NCBI GenBank assembly: GCA_037447655.1
Contig: JBBHKE010002948.1
Coordinates: 396,449-460,448 of the forward strand
Direction of reading: 5' to 3'
DNA from: Zygnema cylindricum
Taxonomy: Eukaryota > Streptophyta > Zygnematophyceae > Zygnematales > Zygnemataceae
DNA: 64,000 nt
Positions 24,075-36,860 of this stretch are shown here, piece by piece; within the stretch, counting starts at the first letter, position 1; each line of letters opens with the position of its first letter. Under the pieces are notes generated by a model. That model was given only the letters and a program-made list of their open reading frames with translations, ran no database searches and was not told the DNA's origin. The position numbers and the translations under genes are program-made.

Positions 24075-25600
24075 CTATATTCTCACACATGAACCCTTAA
24101 TCATCTTCTTTAAACCCACCTCGGATGTGTGACACATTCGATGTTGCCACAACATGAGATCTACTTTCATTTCCGAAATTTGATTCAATACACCCACGGA
24201 AGGGGTATTAAATTTCGCCTGCCTTCGTAGTATTCGGATATGCATTGCATCCGTAACAATCCCTTCTCCAAATACGTTGTTGTTTTCACCTCTTGCGGGC
24301 ACACTACCACCTACTCGGATTTCTCGAACTCCGTCCTGCATATAAAAAGAATTGTGGAGACGCGTTTTACGAGAACGCCTTTAGGATCCGCGGTTTCCGT
24401 GGCATTAAGAACTCCGTAACTTGTAGATGCTTTGCATTTTTTTTCCCGATGTAGACTTCATGTAGTGACTTCATGTAGTTGAACGCAAATTCATGGTACG
24501 TATTCTCCCTTGCCAATTAAATCTCCTTAAGGTGGATAAGTTTATCCGGTAAAGCATTGATGAACACAGTGTCACCGTGTCTTCCTCCTTAATAATCCGT
24601 CCATTGTTATGATAATTGTACAACGTTTGACGACATCATCCATGGACTCGTTACATTTGATTTTAAATTGTATGAAATCTGAAAAGACATTATGCCTCTT
24701 GTTCTCCACTCCCTTCTCAATTGATTCTCGACCGCTTTCCAATGAGAAAGTGATTGAGCACCGTGTTGGTGCAAATCTTCATAAGGTTTTTTATAAAAGC
24801 CTCAATGTACTTCAACTTCCATTGTTGTCGAGCCTTATTGTTCGTCAACACCCTCCGGTCACCATCTTCTAAAAGAACTTTAAAATTACACCGCTAATCG
24901 CTATTAGTGTTAAAGTTTTTTTCGCCACTTAAACATCTTTTCTTCATGCACCCTTGGTCAAATTGCCAATCCGATGGTTGTTAATGGAAAGCAAGATTGT
25001 CACCTTCCTATTGGCGATCTCTGATTGACAATCCGACAAGTGTGCATGGAAAAAAGAAGTTTAAGTGGTGGGAAAAACTTAAACACTAATAACGATTAGC
25101 CATGTAGTTGACGCTGCCATTTGAAATAGCTCTCCTTATTCTCCAGTCACATCGGCATAATCTGAATCATCATCAACTTTCTATTTGCCCTTTTGAATTC
25201 TCTCTTTCTTTGTTGCATTATCTCCGTTACTCTCATCTCGACCTAGACCGAGATCCGGGTCGTCGACACTCGATTCTTTGCGCCGCTTTCTCTCTTTTCC
25301 GATTGTAATCTCTCATCAATGTAACGCATTTAAACTTTCGAACATTGTTCTGGCATTGATCCTCTGCCTTTCTTGCGCCTCCATATGTCCGAGCTTGACC
25401 GAATGGACTAATAGGAAATAATCTTCATTGTGAGCATTGGTGAAACTGAATGGTTTCTTTTCACTCGCTGCGTGCTCTTCGGGTGCCCGATTTTTATCCG
25501 AAAGATTTGAGAGTGGAGCCATAACGGGGGGAGTCGTCGTAGATTTATTCTTCCTCCCCATAACCCCCACACTCGCCACCACTTCACCACTCCGTAACAC
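24075..25600 (-). pseudogene. Copia gag/pre-integrase relic, interrupted by MITEs
   Basis: Minus-strand reading from 25590: MGRKNKSTTTPP through HMEAQERQRINARTMFESLNALH, then a gag-like stretch ending ATKKERIQKGK (near 25200). This parallels ESERKERIRKGK in the gag at 49152-49970. After the MITE at 24889-25104, fragments of gag (DFKTKSNELMDDV-like, near 24640) and a GAG-pre-integrase block (LMLWQHRMCHTSEVGLKKM, near 24120) follow. Stops and frameshifts are frequent. This is an old relative of the 41.7-50.7 kb element. Confidence 0.6.
24889..25104. mobile_element. MITE, TA-flanked, inside gag relic
   Basis: It begins CACCGCTAATCGCTATTAG and ends in the inverted equivalent (RC: CATGGCTAATCGTTATTAG). 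TA lies on both sides (24887-24888 and 25105-25106). Inner inverted sequence extends through AAGTTTTT, CCACTTAAAC. Length 216 bp, no coding. Confidence 0.8.
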
Positions 25601-25602
25601 TA

Positions 25603-25640
25603 CACCACTTATTGTTATTAGTGTTAAACAAAAAATTAGC
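25603..25640. mobile_element. Isolated MITE end
   Basis: TA then CACCACTTATTGTTATTAGTG resembles the terminal repeat of the MITE family. No matching second end was found nearby. Confidence 0.4.
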
Positions 25641-25749
25641 ATAATCGCTGATCTAGTGTCAATTACGCGATTTTGTATGCGTCGGAAAATAGAAACATGA
25701 AAATTAATTTGGGCACTTAATGCCAAAACGTATGTCGACTTCGTAGCAT

Positions 25750-26758
25750 CTACACTGAGCTGGCATCAACACTATTTAAAGTGCACCTGTCTACCGTGAC
25801 AGCATTCATAGAGATATGTACTTGTGGCCTTAGGAAATGCTTGCAAAAGTCATGTTGAACTCTTTTTCCATCTTTAAACCTACCGAGGGGAGGGAGTCTT
25901 GGACTTCATATCATAACCATATTGCCCTCAGCATAATAGCTGATACTATATTCGATCTCTTTAAACGAATGCCGATCGTTTGTATTATTAGTTTTACTAC
26001 TACTCCAAAGTCCAAACCTCACGATAAAATAAATGCAAACAAATGCCTGTAAAAGAATTTTTTGGACAGAGACTCAGTTTCTGTCATAACACATGATTTA
26101 TCCATTTTGAACTTTACGGAAAAATTAACATCCATTTTCACAAAAGTGAATAAAAAGATACAACAAACCTAAAACCTAAAAAACAAAAGATTTTGAAACA
26201 AATGATTCTCAGCTCACTCACGTCTCTTCGATAGGCAATCTCCAAATAAAGTGACAAACCACCTTTTACAACAATAAAAAAAAGATGAAAAAAAAAATAC
26301 TTTTTCCTAGAGAAAAAGCATGTCTTTTCCACACCGAAGAAATACACTATTCCCACAACTTCAAATTTTTGACTTTTTGAAACTTCGAAGCACGTCATAA
26401 TTTTTCTGCCACGTGGAGATTCAAGACTTTTTTCCATCATTTTTCCAGATTTTTCCGTCCACGAAGAAAAAAATATTTCTTTTTTTTTTAATAAAATGAA
26501 CGGATAGCAAATTAACCAGGAAAATAAACCAGAAAACTCTCTCGACCCTCTCTCTCTCTCTCTCCCTCTCTCTCATAAAACTCTCTTAACCTGATTCCCT
26601 CGTTCTCTGCTCGCGATAAGTGAAGCAAAAACTCGTTGAAACGATTCCTTTTAACTACTTTTCAGAAAGTACAAAAAGTAATTTTCACATTTAATAGTGT
26701 GGATGCAAAACCACACTGAGGCACAGTGTGAGGAGGAAAAACCTGACGAGAAAAAGAC
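25750..26758. other. Intergenic and 3' flank of OST48
   Basis: AT-rich, with a CT microsatellite near 26545-26575. Open frames are short. The part next to 26759 should contain the OST48 3' UTR, but I cannot place its end. Confidence 0.4.
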
Positions 26759-29700
26759 CTATTTATGATAAAGGAACACAAAACCTAGGAGGAAAAAGCC
26801 CACCATCTGTAAGGATTGTCACAGTTTAAAAACAAAAAACAAAAAACAAACAAAAAACAAAAAGGAACAAAAAACAGATTGTCAGACTATACACGACTAT
26901 TCTCACACATAAAGTTGTAATCGAGAATAGTTTTCGAAGAAAACCAAAAAACTTATGCTGACATAAACAGTAACCTTAAAAAGAATCTAAAGAATGGCTT
27001 AAGTTGCAACAGAAAAAAAAACATATATACGCCGATAACATATAATAACAATAATAACATAATAACATCTTTTTATATTAAGAAGACGGTATAGGTAAAT
27101 ATAAAATGCACAAAAGTCAAAATTAAAAAGGAAAGATAGCTGAATTAACAAGGGAAATTTACGGCAAAACTGACCATAGAAAAGGAGCTCGCATAATATG
27201 GGAAAGCAGAGCCGATAAAACGCTCATACTCATCGTGTCGATAAGGTCTCACAGGAATCTGTCACATAGAAAAGCAAAAGTAGAAGCAAAAGTTCCTGAG
27301 GTAAAAATAAATTTAAAACATAGAGAAGTGGAAACAAATTTGTTTAAAATACCCAGAAGGCTACACAGTTTATCGGTATTAGTATAAAAACCGAATTATA
27401 GTCTGATTTAATGCAAAGAGGCGTGGCTGGTTAAATAGCGCTGTTGACACTATTTTATGATTTGTGGCCAAAAAAAAAGTCGCAAATACTAATAACAAGT
27501 GGAGAGAAAAACAAATAGAGACAAAGTTAATCTGTCTTGTGTAGCATATCTCATGAGTTGATGTCGAAAAAACCAAATTATGTGAGAATTGCCCGATTTG
27601 TTTGGGGATTTGAAAGAAAACCCAAATAAATGTGGGCTAAAATTGGCCAATAAAATTATAGACTTTTCATTAGTGCATTAACTTTGGTAATAAAATCATA
27701 AATTCGTTGACAAAACCAATACCATGTGGATTAACATTGGCAACAAAACTATGAACTCGGTGATACAAGCTACACCAAAACAGATAGATTTTGAGCCTTC
27801 AAAGTAGTACTTATATCGAATACTAAAACTTGCAATATCATGGGCCAAAAAATCGCAAATATCAGCCTCCACCGATATTCGATTATTGTACAGGTACCGT
27901 AACCAGATATGTCATTGACATTTCAGTACGATACAGAACACTAGTATAATTAGGATTTTTTTAGGTTTTACCTGTTTTACAAAGGAGGCTAGCTAAATAT
28001 ACAAAGGAGGACCTTCAGTTGTATAAAGGTGAGTGATGTTGCACTTAAGACCTATACTGGGAAGAATATATAGAGTATTTATACCTGTTTTGTCAAAACC
28101 AAAGTCGTATAGCCTAACCGCTTGTACTCCACCTTGAATTGGAAAACACCGTAAACATCTGGGACATGGATTTCGGTGAAAAATACACCCTTCAAAAGGA
28201 AAAAAGAAATTGAAAAAATCATTAAGGGAAAGAAAACATAGAATTACATGCCTCCATGCCTTGAGACAACAACAAAGAACAGAGAGAAGATAATCAGAAT
28301 AATGATAGAAGATGGTCAAAGAACTAAAAAAAAAATGACTCTCTCCTGCCATAACCAACCTGGTATTGGTAGTCTGGAGAAGAGTTCTGAGCTGATCTGA
28401 ACCAAAAAGTTTTGACAAAAGGTGGAACTAAAACAAAACAGTTTAAAACAGTTTGAAACCGGACAGAAAACTGCCAAAACCGAAGAACTGACAAAAATTG
28501 CGGTTTTGCATTACAATTCTTAGGGATTTTAGGGTTTTGACCAAAACCGTGGTACATGCTAGTCAGGAACCGCCATAGGATAATGGTACATTAAGCTCCA
28601 ACGACAAATTTTGAGGAAAAAAAATTGAGTGAGGAAAAAAGAATTCGGGGAGGAAAACTTGGGTAAGGGAAAGAAATTGGATAAAGAAAAAAGCAAAATG
28701 GTTGAGGAACAAAGTACCTTGTCATCATGGCTCAAGTTTTTGAGCACATAGGGACTCATCATGTAAAACTGGACCTGTACATCATTCGCCTTATAAGGTA
28801 TCCATTCCTTGCCAGACCATTCCAAGATTTCCACCGAGAAATCCTGCGTTATAAAAAAAAAAACCATTGCCGAATCAATGCTAATTTCCCCAAGTCTATG
28901 CAACATTGGACACTGAATATCATTAGAAAAGTCATACCATTCCCCGAATCCGTACTAAACTCCCCAAATACCATTCTCCAAATCCGTACTAGATTTCCAG
29001 AATCCATACTGTATTGGGCATACTGGATATCACTAAAGAAGTCATGCTCTTCCCCGAACTCATAATACATCCCCTAAACAATTACCACGTTTGGACATAC
29101 GGAAGATCACAAGTGAAGTCATACAGTTCCCAAATCCATACTAAATTTCCCTATATCCGTACTATATTGGAAATACTGAATATCACTAGAAAAGTCATAC
29201 CATTCCCCAATCGCATATTAAATTTGGGATACTGAACATCATTTAGAGAGTCATAAAATGAAGCAGACAAAGAGCCCTCACACTCAGTCACCAAATTTCC
29301 ATGTTTTCCAAAATGCTTCAAAACAAAAAAAATGTAGGGACACAGGGCAAAGGAAAAGTCTGTGTCAGGTAACATACTACAGAAAGGTGTGAAAATTGCA
29401 ATAACTTTGCCCTCAAGAAAAATTATTGCATTAACCTTTACCTTTAAATATTCCTAAATACAGATGATACAGGGGGCTCCAAGAGCCCTTTCAGCAACAG
29501 GGAGGAAGGGAGGGAGGATTTCCTACCAAATAGTCTCCAACGCGATATTTGTCGGGTTCATTCTCCTCTCCTTTCTTGTGATGTTTCAGCTCACCTGCCT
29601 GCCACCATAGAAAAAACGTTCAGCTCAAAAAAGAGGAACAAGGGGGAAAAGAGGGAAAAGGGGGGAAAAGGGGGAAAGGGGGGGAAAGGGGGAAAAAGGA

Positions 29701-32700
29701 GGGAAAAGCGGGGAAAAGGAGGAAAAGCAGGAGACAGTGGCGAATAGAGGAAAAGGGAGGAAAGCGGGAAAAAAAGAAAAGACCATTTGACAGACAGACA
29801 AAAAAATCTCAATTCACATCATGACCTAATTCCAAGCAACTTCTGAGAAAGACCGTAGTACTGATTGACTGTAAAAATTCCAATCTACTTGCCACTATCC
29901 AAGCAAAACGAAACTCTAAAAAATTTCTGCCTTTGAAATGGTAAGAGGCAGAGTGAAAAACTGCCATACTACTACGAGCTCCACAAAACCCTCCGGTGAA
30001 GCTTCGCACCCAAAGCTTCAGTGATTCTGTGAACTTCAGGGTGCCCTAAGTGAATGCGTCAAGGGAAGTGATTTCTCTCTCTCTCTCCCTCCCCCTCCCT
30101 CCCTCCCCTCCCCTCCCTCTCAATTCCTCCCTCTCATTTCCTCCCTCCTTCCATTCCACCCCCCCTCTCTCCCTCCCTCCCTCCCTCCTCTCCCCTTTCC
30201 CTTCCCCCCTCCTACTCTCCCACACTTCCCCCTGCCTCCCTCCCTCCTCTCCCCTTTCCCTTCCCCCCTCCTACTCTCCCACACTTCCCCCTGCCTCCAT
30301 CCCTCCCTCCCTTCCTTCCTCCCCCCTCCCTCCCCCCCCCCCCCCCCCCCCCTCCTCCCCTCTCCCCCTCCTTTCCCTCCCCCCCTCCCTCCCCCCCTCC
30401 CCCCCCCCCCCCCCCCCCTCCCTCCCCCCTCCCCCCCCTCCCTCTCTCTCTCCCTCCCACCCTCCTTCCCCCCCTCCCTCTCTCCCTCCCACCCTCCTCC
30501 CCCCCCTCCCTCTCCCCTCCCTCCCTCTCCCTCTCTCGCACACCCTGTCCCTCTCTCATGCGTGGAGAGTGCGAATGTGTGAGAGAGGGTGTCCATCGAG
30601 TGTCTGGAAGATTAGTTGTACTAGACGAAACCCTAAAAAACCCTAGAAAACCCTAAAATAAATGGCATAGATCCGATTGACCAAAACGAGAAATTCCATT
30701 GGTCAGGAGAGTACGTTTATGGAATCTTCCCTTAAGCCCAATCCTAATCCATTTTTTGAACCAAGAGCTATTCTAAAGCACCCAATTGGTTCCGGCGAGT
30801 AAATTTACAGAATCTTCCGTGAAGCCCAACTCTAATCCGTTTTTCAAACCAGGAGCTCTTCTTCTCCAACACTCACCTTGAGATGACCGTGTTCGTGGAA
30901 AGTCCATTTAGAGATCTCTTCTGCAAACTGTCGGTTGGCAGTTCGAACCAATTCACCTTTGTATTCCACCTTCAAATTGAAATAGCTGTTCCGAAAACAA
31001 AAACAAAAAAAATACAACAAAAGTAAACTACATATTAGCAACGATCTGCCAAAGGGCTCGCAACTTTCATAACTTTTGTGCTTTGTAAATAGATGAGTTC
31101 TGTGGACTTCTCAGTTTCTCCATGATAAGTAAGGTTTCATTCCAGTGGTCGGTTGACAATCATTAGATAAATGATAAAAATCAGTGAGAATAAAAGAAAG
31201 AGAAGCAATGAGGATATAAGCAGATAGACAAGAAGAAAACGAAAGGAGAATGGACACATGAAAGAGGTCCACAACAGAACAAAGGAAAAACCTATGTCGC
31301 TTCCTCTCATTCACCGTAAAAAGAAAATCAGAAAATCCCTCCTGGCGACGGACATGGAGGAGATAGCTTTCCCCACAAAAGACAAGACATCAAGAAGAAT
31401 TCTTCCTCACAAAAACACCAGAGAGAAAGTATTCTAGAAACCTCCTTACAGGTCACTGAACATGTCGATGGAGCCAGAAATCACCACACGGGCATTGTTA
31501 CGAGCTTGCATTGCAGCCACGAGAGTAATATCACTGCCTTGGAGAGCCGGCAACTTGGTGAGACGCTGAAGAGGATTTCCTGTAAAGGCCGATGGTGACG
31601 CCGAAAGGATCGGTACAACCTGAAAATCCATCTCAATAACGATCGTTAAATTTGAATTTTCTCTGCATTATGAATATTTTCGATGATATCCTTAGGCGCT
31701 GCTAAGACCTCAATCAGCCCCTAGACGTGAAAAAAAAGGGAAGAAAACACATTACGAGAAAATGCAGACAAATATGGTCCTTTCTGCAAACATTGGTTCT
31801 TCGACATTCTCATGAACCAGCATGCAAATCCAAAATTATCATGCTTACATAAGCACTAAAAATTTAACTAAAGAGTTAAGCAGCTACGTCAATTTTTTGT
31901 CAAATGATCACACTCCTCCCCATTTTTTACCGCGCAAGCATACAAAATACTGCCCCAGCAACAGCAACACGATGCATAAATTCAAAACCGCAAAATCTGA
32001 CAAAACATTCTCCAACTACTCTAAAAGCAATGGAATCCCATAAGAGAAATGAACCACGCCTGTTAAAGTCTTATCCAGCTACAATCGGAGCTTACCAGGC
32101 TAGAAGCCGGGCTGACAGTGAGACCAAGGCCTCGGTATACAATAGGGTTCTGCTTGAAATAAATGCACCATTTGTCAGAACAGCTGATAAATGTATACAT
32201 ATATGTTAATAAAAAAACAAAAAAACAAAAAAGGGTGTTCTCTATGAACTAGATTGCACTCCCGGAATTCTATAACAGATTTACAAATGCCTTGCAATCG
32301 ATCTTATGTTCTTGAATCAGCACAAAAAAAATTGACAAAAAAGTTATGAGAACTGAACGACATACAGACACAGGCACAGATATACACTTACGGTGTACGG
32401 TTGTGACCCCACAATCGTTGTTGAATTGATGATGCCAGCAGCTGCTATTAAAGAATCGTCCGCATCAATGACTGATGCAACAAAGTTTTGATGATCGATA
32501 ACTACGTTATCCTTGGTCTATCCTCCCAACCCATCCATATGTGCCAGAAGATAAACACATAATGAAAACCTCATAGCCAGAAAACTGATGCATTTTTCAC
32601 TTCCTTGTTCCTCTCCACCGTATATACCAACCTCAAACCAATTGTTAACCTAATGTTGTATGATAAACGGGTATTCTCCAACCATGACAAACATCCATAC

Positions 32701-34761
32701 GAGAGCCTAATAGGAGTCAAAGACCTACTTTGCCTTTCAACAAATGTCTGCCAAATGTCCAAATGCATAACTTCCAAGGTGTCAATTGCTAAAAAGGGTG
32801 AAATCAACCATAATCAAAACACCAATGCCTTCAAAAAGTAAATATAAGTACATCTCAATTGCCACCTACCAAAACTAGGTATCTTTATGATTACAACAAA
32901 CGAATTTTAAAACAACACAACATATGATTAGTCGTTGTAACGCCCTGTTACTTGAGAGGTGTTGCACATTTTAGAGGTCTCATCCAGATTCATTCCACAC
33001 CCAGTTGCCAAACCTGAGATACAAACAATTTACTGTGAAGTTCAACAAAAATACCTCATCCAGATCAACTCCACACTCAGTTGCCAAATCTCTGACTAGA
33101 TCAGAGGTATCTTCATCGGCTGCCAGAAGAATGTTTCGGCCGGAATCCACAAACTCAAGAAGAGTTGCAAGGTCGAGTGATGCAGGCATACTTCCAACTG
33201 CTCACCGTCAACCATTTGACCGGAGTGAGACATGTTCTCTGCTTTTGGAATCTGCTTAGATAGGATATTTTTAAAGAGACGTTCTCTTCTTGAATGTGCT
33301 TCTTTTATTAGAGTGAAATATGTTCTCTCCTTTTGAAATGTGCTTCTTATAGAAGGAAATGTTCTCTTAAAATGAGCCTCTTTTAGGATATGTTACTTTT
33401 GAGAGTGAGACTTGTTCTCTTCTTTTGAAATGTGCCTCTATTAGTTACTTTTTTTCGAATAGGGTAATTTTGAGAGTGAAGCATGGTCTCTTCTTAATGT
33501 GCTTCTTTTCAGAAGTAATGCTCTTAGAGTAAGACATGTTGTCTCCTTTTTAAACGTGTTTTTAATGCTTCTGTTCAGATATGACAAATTGTGTATGTGA
33601 TTTATGTCCAAACAGCACATATTAAACTCCAGAACCGTTGAAGAGTTGTTAACGATAAGATTATTTGTTACTAATCCTGCTTAAAGATATAGAGATGAGA
33701 TTCAACGAGTTCTCCACACGTGAAAACCTCTGAATCTGCCCTAAAATCATACAGATGAGAATTTCAAGCAAGAAACTTAGTTTAGAAGTTTAGATAATAA
33801 GCATACTGAAAAAACAAATAAAGGCATACATCTTGACCTCCTCGATTCCAAGATTTTCCTTGCAAGAACATAGCATTGGCTATCATTCTTCACCTTTAAG
33901 GTTTAACAGTCCACAACAATGAGTTGACAGAAAATGTTTCTGAACAAAGTGGGAGGCTTAGACGACATACTTCCCATTGCCGGTGAGAAAATGACTGCAC
34001 CATCATAGGCATAATTTCCATATTTCTGCAAAGAGACAGATTTGTCGGTGGATTTTCGGAAATCAAGTTCATATCCACGGTCTGCAGAAAAGGCAAGTAG
34101 CAAAAGCTGAACGTAAATAAAATGCAATAAACGAGAAAACGCAAATCAATAATTCTGGTAATCAAAGCAAAGAAAGAATAGGAAGATATGACTTCAGAAA
34201 TGGAGATAACATGACAGGGATCTGGATTACAACAAATAGTTTTAAAAATAAACGGAAAAGAACAAACGATTCCTTAGTAAATTACTCAATTACAGATAAA
34301 AGTGAACCAAATATTGTTCCTGTAACTTATGTATGCTGATGCAACTGGTAAATACATCATGCCTAGGTAGCTAAAATAAAAATTAATCTCGGAAAAACCG
34401 AAACCTTCTGAAATTAATCTAAATATATAGTCTGATACCATTCCAGAATAAATAGGAGTTCACAAATACAGTGTAACAGCACATAATTCATCCTATACCG
34501 TTGGATATCCAAAAAAATGCAGCAAAATGTGACGTACTTGCTCCTAATGAACAATGCAGATAACGCAAAAACAAAAGAAGAATCAAGCAGCCAACCTTTC
34601 AAAGACTTGAAGAAGATCGAATGAGTGGTTTTCAGAGAGAAGTCATCAAGCATAACCAGCAATTTCTGGCTGGTAGGGTTTTCCTCTGAAAATGCTGCAC
34701 ACCAGATTGGCAGGCTCAGGAGAAAAACCACCAGCACTAAATGCTGGTTGGCCATAGCCAT
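26759..34761 (-). CDS. OST48: Oligosaccharyltransferase 48 kDa subunit (DDOST/OST48/WBP1 family), 12 exons
   Basis: Subunit of the ER oligosaccharyltransferase, which moves the lipid-linked glycan to Asn-X-Ser/Thr of nascent proteins. Exons (minus): 34761-34596, 34081-33971, 33197-33055, 32517-32392, 32149-32096, 31619-31450, 30985-30877, 29598-29527, 28843-28718, 28189-28085, 27258-27175, 26806-26759. All introns are GT-AG and phases agree, giving 437 residues, a usual length for plant homologues. The N-terminus is a signal peptide ([18 protein letters not shown], then WCAAFSEE). Family landmarks in order: [152 protein letters not shown]. The C-terminus is one membrane segment ([17 protein letters not shown]). 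The exon 8 acceptor was chosen because [15 protein letters not shown] aligns with the family; the AG nine bases downstream would also keep frame. No disabling change seen. Confidence 0.95.
28870..29260. repeat. Diverged tandem repeats in OST48 intron 8
   Basis: About five copies, 75-110 bp apart, of a unit containing ACTGAATATCACTAGAAAAG, TCATACCATTCCCC and ATCCGTACTAAAT (starts near 28913, 29020, 29102, 29175, 29232). Confidence 0.75.
29620..29790. repeat. GGGGAAAA-rich tract in OST48 intron 7
   Basis: Purine-only stretches (GGGGGAAAAGAGGG type) on the plus strand, pyrimidine on the gene's sense strand. It lies just upstream of exon 8 in transcript order and could act as an extended polypyrimidine tract. 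Confidence 0.8.
30070..30540. repeat. Long C/T-rich tract in OST48 intron 7 (G-rich on the sense strand)
   Basis: About 470 bp almost entirely C and T on the plus strand, including runs of 15 or more C (30336-30351 and 30401-30417) and a direct duplication of about 64 bp (30178-30297). The OST48 transcript therefore carries a G-rich purine tract here. Frames through it give only low-complexity Pro/Ser or Gly/Arg/Glu peptides. Confidence 0.9.
33222..33570. repeat. Diverged tandem repeat in OST48 intron 2
   Basis: Six or so copies of about 50-70 bp built on GAGTGAGACATGTTCTCT and CTTTTGAAATGTGCTTCTTT. Confidence 0.7.
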
Positions 34762-35289
34762 TATCTTTATATCTTAAAACCTTATAAGTTTGTAACGATG
34801 TGGCTTCTCTTTCTGTAACTATCGCAGAAAAGGATGACGGGTAGAAGAGAACGACAAAGTATTACAATGGATGTACCTTTACTAGTATGGACTCTATGAA
34901 AATTAAAAAGTTTAATCTTCTACGGAGAAAAGAAACTGAATCTTTAGAGTTGCGTGACTGCTGTCACGCGTGGGTGAAATACTGAAATCTTTGACCCTTG
35001 TGTAACCGTTTAAAAGGTACGCTTCGTACAGAATGTAATTCTATGCAAGCCTGTGTTACATATAAAACTGCACGCTTCCTCAACATACAACTATCCATTG
35101 TCCTTTGCTGTCTCGAATGCGCATCGCGATGCAGTTCATTTGTCCGACACCCCCATAGATGTCCAATTCGTACGAATTTTGACTTTTTTTTGATTTTTAC
35201 TTAGGGTATGTCCCCATGTAAACGATACTTTGATAAAGTATTTTGGACTGTAGTAAGGATTCTCCGTACTACTTTGAAGAGCGTCCCTA
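34762..35289. promoter_or_regulatory. OST48 5' flank, no clear motif
   Basis: The stretch upstream of the OST48 ATG holds its 5' UTR and promoter by position. I see no convincing TATA box or other landmark. Confidence 0.35.
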
Positions 35290-36860
35290 TGTGCGAAAAT
35301 GGAATCGGAACTCTGAAATGTGACGGTTGTAGACGTAGGTACAACTTTGTGACGGTTGACGACGACTACGAAATTGGTGACGCCAACAAAAACAGCGACA
35401 GTTGTAGACGTCTACAATTTTGTAATTTTGTGACATGGCAAACGTTTAGGGTTTTGTAACATTGTGACGTCACACTCACTTGTGACGTCACAGATTCAAG
35501 AACTTTCGGCCATGGATACCCGATTTCGTTTTCTCAACTTTTTACGCTCTACTTGCCATAAAAATACACATAAAGGTAGTCAAAATAATTATTTTTCAAA
35601 TATCTTTCATTTCATACCAGTTTTGTCGTGCCTCATTTTAAAAAGTGTGAGATAAAAGTGATAGTGTGAGAGGGAGAGGGGAGAGGCGACGACGATGCAA
35701 AATTCTACCGAGGATCCATGAATGAAATTGGAGGTCCGAGACCCCTGCAAATTTTTTCAGTACATCCTCGTCTTTTCCGTACATGCACGTGACGGGCAGG
35801 GAGAAAAATAGCGAGTACTCTCCCTCGTCCTAAAATTTTCCCACTCATGTGGCGCATGCGTGGGTTTTTTTTTATTCGTTGTTTCGGCGGTACTTTCCCT
35901 GAAATCAGGTCGCTAGGTGATTTTTGATGACGGGCTGGATTCTCTTGCCCGGGGGTCGAAAAAAGGAAAACGCCAAAATGCGTTCACATGACGACAAACA
36001 TGAAGTACATTCAAAGTATCGACTTGACGTTTGCTGTACTTTTCAAGACTTGACTTTTTTGTACGCCTAAAGTTTTTCTCGTACGGAACTGACGGTTGTA
36101 GACGTAGGTACAACTTGTGACGATTGAAGGCGACACCGAAACTTCCGACGATTAGTGACGCCAACAAAAACAGCGACAGTGGTAACGTCTAGATTTTTGT
36201 TAAATCGTAGATGTTTAGGGTTTGTTGATATTGTGACATCACGCTCACTTGTGACAACGTCGACGTCATTGATTCAATAACTTTCTGCCATGGTTTTCCG
36301 ATTTCGTTTTTTCTACTTTTCTCGCTCGACTTGCCATTAAAAAAAACCTAAAAATTGTCAAAAATAATATTTTTAAGATTTCTTTCGTTTTATGCCAATA
36401 TTGTCGTGTCTCATTCTAAATAGTGTGAGATAAAAGCAATAGTGTGAGAGGGAGAGGGGAGAGGCGACAACGGCGCAAAATTTTGCAAAGGACCCCATGA
36501 ATGAAAGTGGAGGTCCGAGACGCCTGCAGATTTTTTTCCGTACAGGCGCATGACGGGCACGGAGGAAAATAGCGAGGACTCTCCCTCGTCCTAAAATTTT
36601 CACACTGTTGTGGCGCCTGCGTGGGTCATTTTTCATTCGCTGTTTGGGCGGTACTTGAACTGAAATCACCCCCTCGAGGTGATTTTGGATGACGTTTTTT
36701 TCTGGGCTAGATTCTCTTGCCCGGGGGTCGAAAAGGGGAAAACGCCAAAATGCGTTCACATGACGAAAAACACGCCGTGCATCCAAAGTATGATTGACGT
36801 TTACTATACTTTGGTAAAAATGATTTTTTCGTACGGCTAAAGTTTTTTTCAAAGTTCCCT
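35290..36860. repeat. Two tandem units of a roughly 0.77-kb non-coding repeat
   Basis: Units 35290-36060 and 36090-36860 share order and sequence: TGACGGTTGTAGACGTAGGT, GACGCCAACAAAAACAGCGA, a CACTTGTGAC block, GCCATGG, GTGTGAGAGGGAGAGGGGAG, GAGGTCCGAGAC, TCTTGCCCGGGGGTCGAAAA, AACGCCAAAATGCGTTCACA. Copy 1 is at 22850-23670. No protein-coding potential or terminal repeats were found. Confidence 0.75.
35463..35492. promoter_or_regulatory. Paired TGTGACGTCACA palindromes
   Basis: TGTGACGTCACA occurs at 35463-35474 and again at 35481-35492, 18 bp start to start. TGACGTCA is a known bZIP core. In the neighbouring units only GTGACATCACGC or GTGA remnants remain at this place. Confidence 0.6.

Noticed and set aside
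30050-30646. 198-codon Pro/Ser-rich ORF and opposite-strand Gly/Arg ORFs
   Set aside because: They arise from the C/T tract inside OST48 intron 7 and have no family features.
35208-35459. Short cysteine-containing ORF
   Set aside because: Lies in the non-coding tandem repeat, and the frame is not kept in the sister units.
36373-36852. 159-codon minus-strand ORF
   Set aside because: Within the second repeat unit. The corresponding frames in the other units are interrupted or differ, and there is no recognisable domain.
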